From positions 26,637,913-26,701,912 of the forward strand of contig OY744525.1 of assembly GCA_963556195.1 (NCBI GenBank): DNA of 64,000 nucleotides, in the 5' to 3' direction. Positions 63,331 to 64,000 of this stretch are shown piece by piece. The position numbers were made by a program, and so were the translations under genes. Source of the DNA: Sepiola atlantica. Taxonomy: Eukaryota > Mollusca > Cephalopoda > Sepiida > Sepiolidae. Positions within the stretch are counted from its first letter, which is position 1; each line of letters begins with the position of its first letter. The notes under the pieces are model-generated. The model saw nothing but the letters and a program-made list of their open reading frames with translations, was not told the DNA's origin and did not search any database.

Positions 63331-64000
63331 AGCTACAACAGAAATTATGGCAATCAACCAATACTGTCATTGTTATCACAGCTCTGTTCCTGCTCACTTC
63401 TGCCCACTATCATCAGCATCTACAACAGCTCTGTTCCTAGCACCAACGCTAATAGCCATTGCTACATACGAAGCACCGTTGCACGAATCATAATCATCAT
63501 TATGCACTGCCACAAACTGGCTCTTAATCCACTTAGAGATTACTAGCGCCCTTTCCAATAATGCCATCATCATGCGCATCATCATCTCTCAGTTCTTATC
63601 TATAACCAACAAGAGCGATCCTGCCCTCTATGATTAGCAGCAGTTTCCAATCCTGCCCACATCATCATCATCATCATCTCCCTGTTCTTGTTTACAACTA
63701 GCAGCAGCCATCCTGCCTGCTACTAGCAGCAGTTTCATCATCATTCACTCAAACAACCCTCCTCCTAGACACGTATTTTATTATTTCTCTGAAATACAAA
63801 TCTTTCAATTGTTTTTGTTTATCTTGAAAGACTTGTGAAAACATTCTTGTGTTTTCGCAAGTCTTCAAAGATAAATATATAAAAAAATATTTGTTTCACA
63901 ACATTTCAATATCCCGACATTTTCTACGTTTCGTTCCAATTTTAATATCGACTAGCAAAACAGTTAGCCATATTGGAAATATGCCAGTATGTCGGCTTAT
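63331..64000. other. No gene; degenerate (CAT)/(CAG) repeats and a hairpin
   Basis: CATCATCAT and AGCAGCAG motifs alternate with ATCCTGCC at 63540-63750, suggesting a degenerate tandem array. At about 63820-63876 TATCTTGAAAGACTTGTGAA and its imperfect complement form a ~22-bp hairpin. No coding homology. Confidence 0.45.

Overview
The window looks like AT-rich nuclear DNA of an invertebrate animal and is made almost entirely of transposable elements and their debris. The animal could be a mollusc, perhaps a cephalopod: the LINE 3' ends run into (GAT)n tracts, TA/TACA microsatellites are abundant, and Merlin, BEL, Ty3/gypsy and Penelope-like elements occur together. The taxon is an inference and is not proved by any host gene. 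I recognise no intact host protein-coding gene, rRNA or functional tRNA. Every protein homology found belongs to a mobile element, and nearly all are broken by stops, frameshifts or deletions.

Layout. 1-9 kb: foldback repeats, microsatellites, three snRNA-headed SINE copies and degenerate hammerhead-like sequences. 9-17.5 kb: tandem repeats, a long TA/TACA array inside a dispersed repeat, tRNA-type SINEs, a nested pair of snRNA-headed SINEs and a LINE 3' end. 17.6-18.35 kb: mariner-type transposon remnant. 18.4-22.2 kb: a decayed Penelope-like retroelement flanked by two ~590 bp direct repeats, each carrying a hammerhead ribozyme motif. 22.4-28.6 kb: mariner remnant, an LTR-like repeat, a palindromic SINE, a Merlin transposon and foldbacks. 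29-32.5 kb: another snRNA-headed SINE, a MITE, a BEL/Pao pol fragment joined to a Ty3/gypsy 3' end with LTR. 32.6-33.5 kb: tRNA-like SINE with a hammerhead on the minus strand, then the best-formed single hammerhead. 34.3-38.2 kb: a large foldback whose (TTA)n centre holds a Dong/R4-type LINE. 39-42.5 kb and 43.6-48.1 kb: two minus-strand Ty3/gypsy elements; the second has a ~2 kb minisatellite expanded inside gag. 48.2-49.5 kb: second Merlin. 50-51.8 kb: BEL integrase remnant between ~355 bp direct repeats. 52.5-56.6 kb: tandem repeat, three foldbacks and three snRNA-headed SINEs. 58-60.4 kb: APE-type LINE interrupted by a mariner-type MITE. 60.4-64 kb: (TTC)n tract, a second copy of the (GAT)n-tailed LINE and a second copy of the LTR-like repeat.

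Two themes stand out. First, small self-cleaving RNA motifs of the hammerhead type recur in several unrelated-looking repeats, best in the Penelope-like flanks (18867-18914, 22095-22143), at 33441-33489, and beside tRNA-like SINE heads (2696-2738, 32832-32874). Second, a SINE family, about a dozen copies here, starts with the 5' end of U2 snRNA, including its branch-site recognition segment. Together with the gag minisatellite and the nested Dong-in-(TTA)n-in-foldback structure, these are the parts most worth checking.
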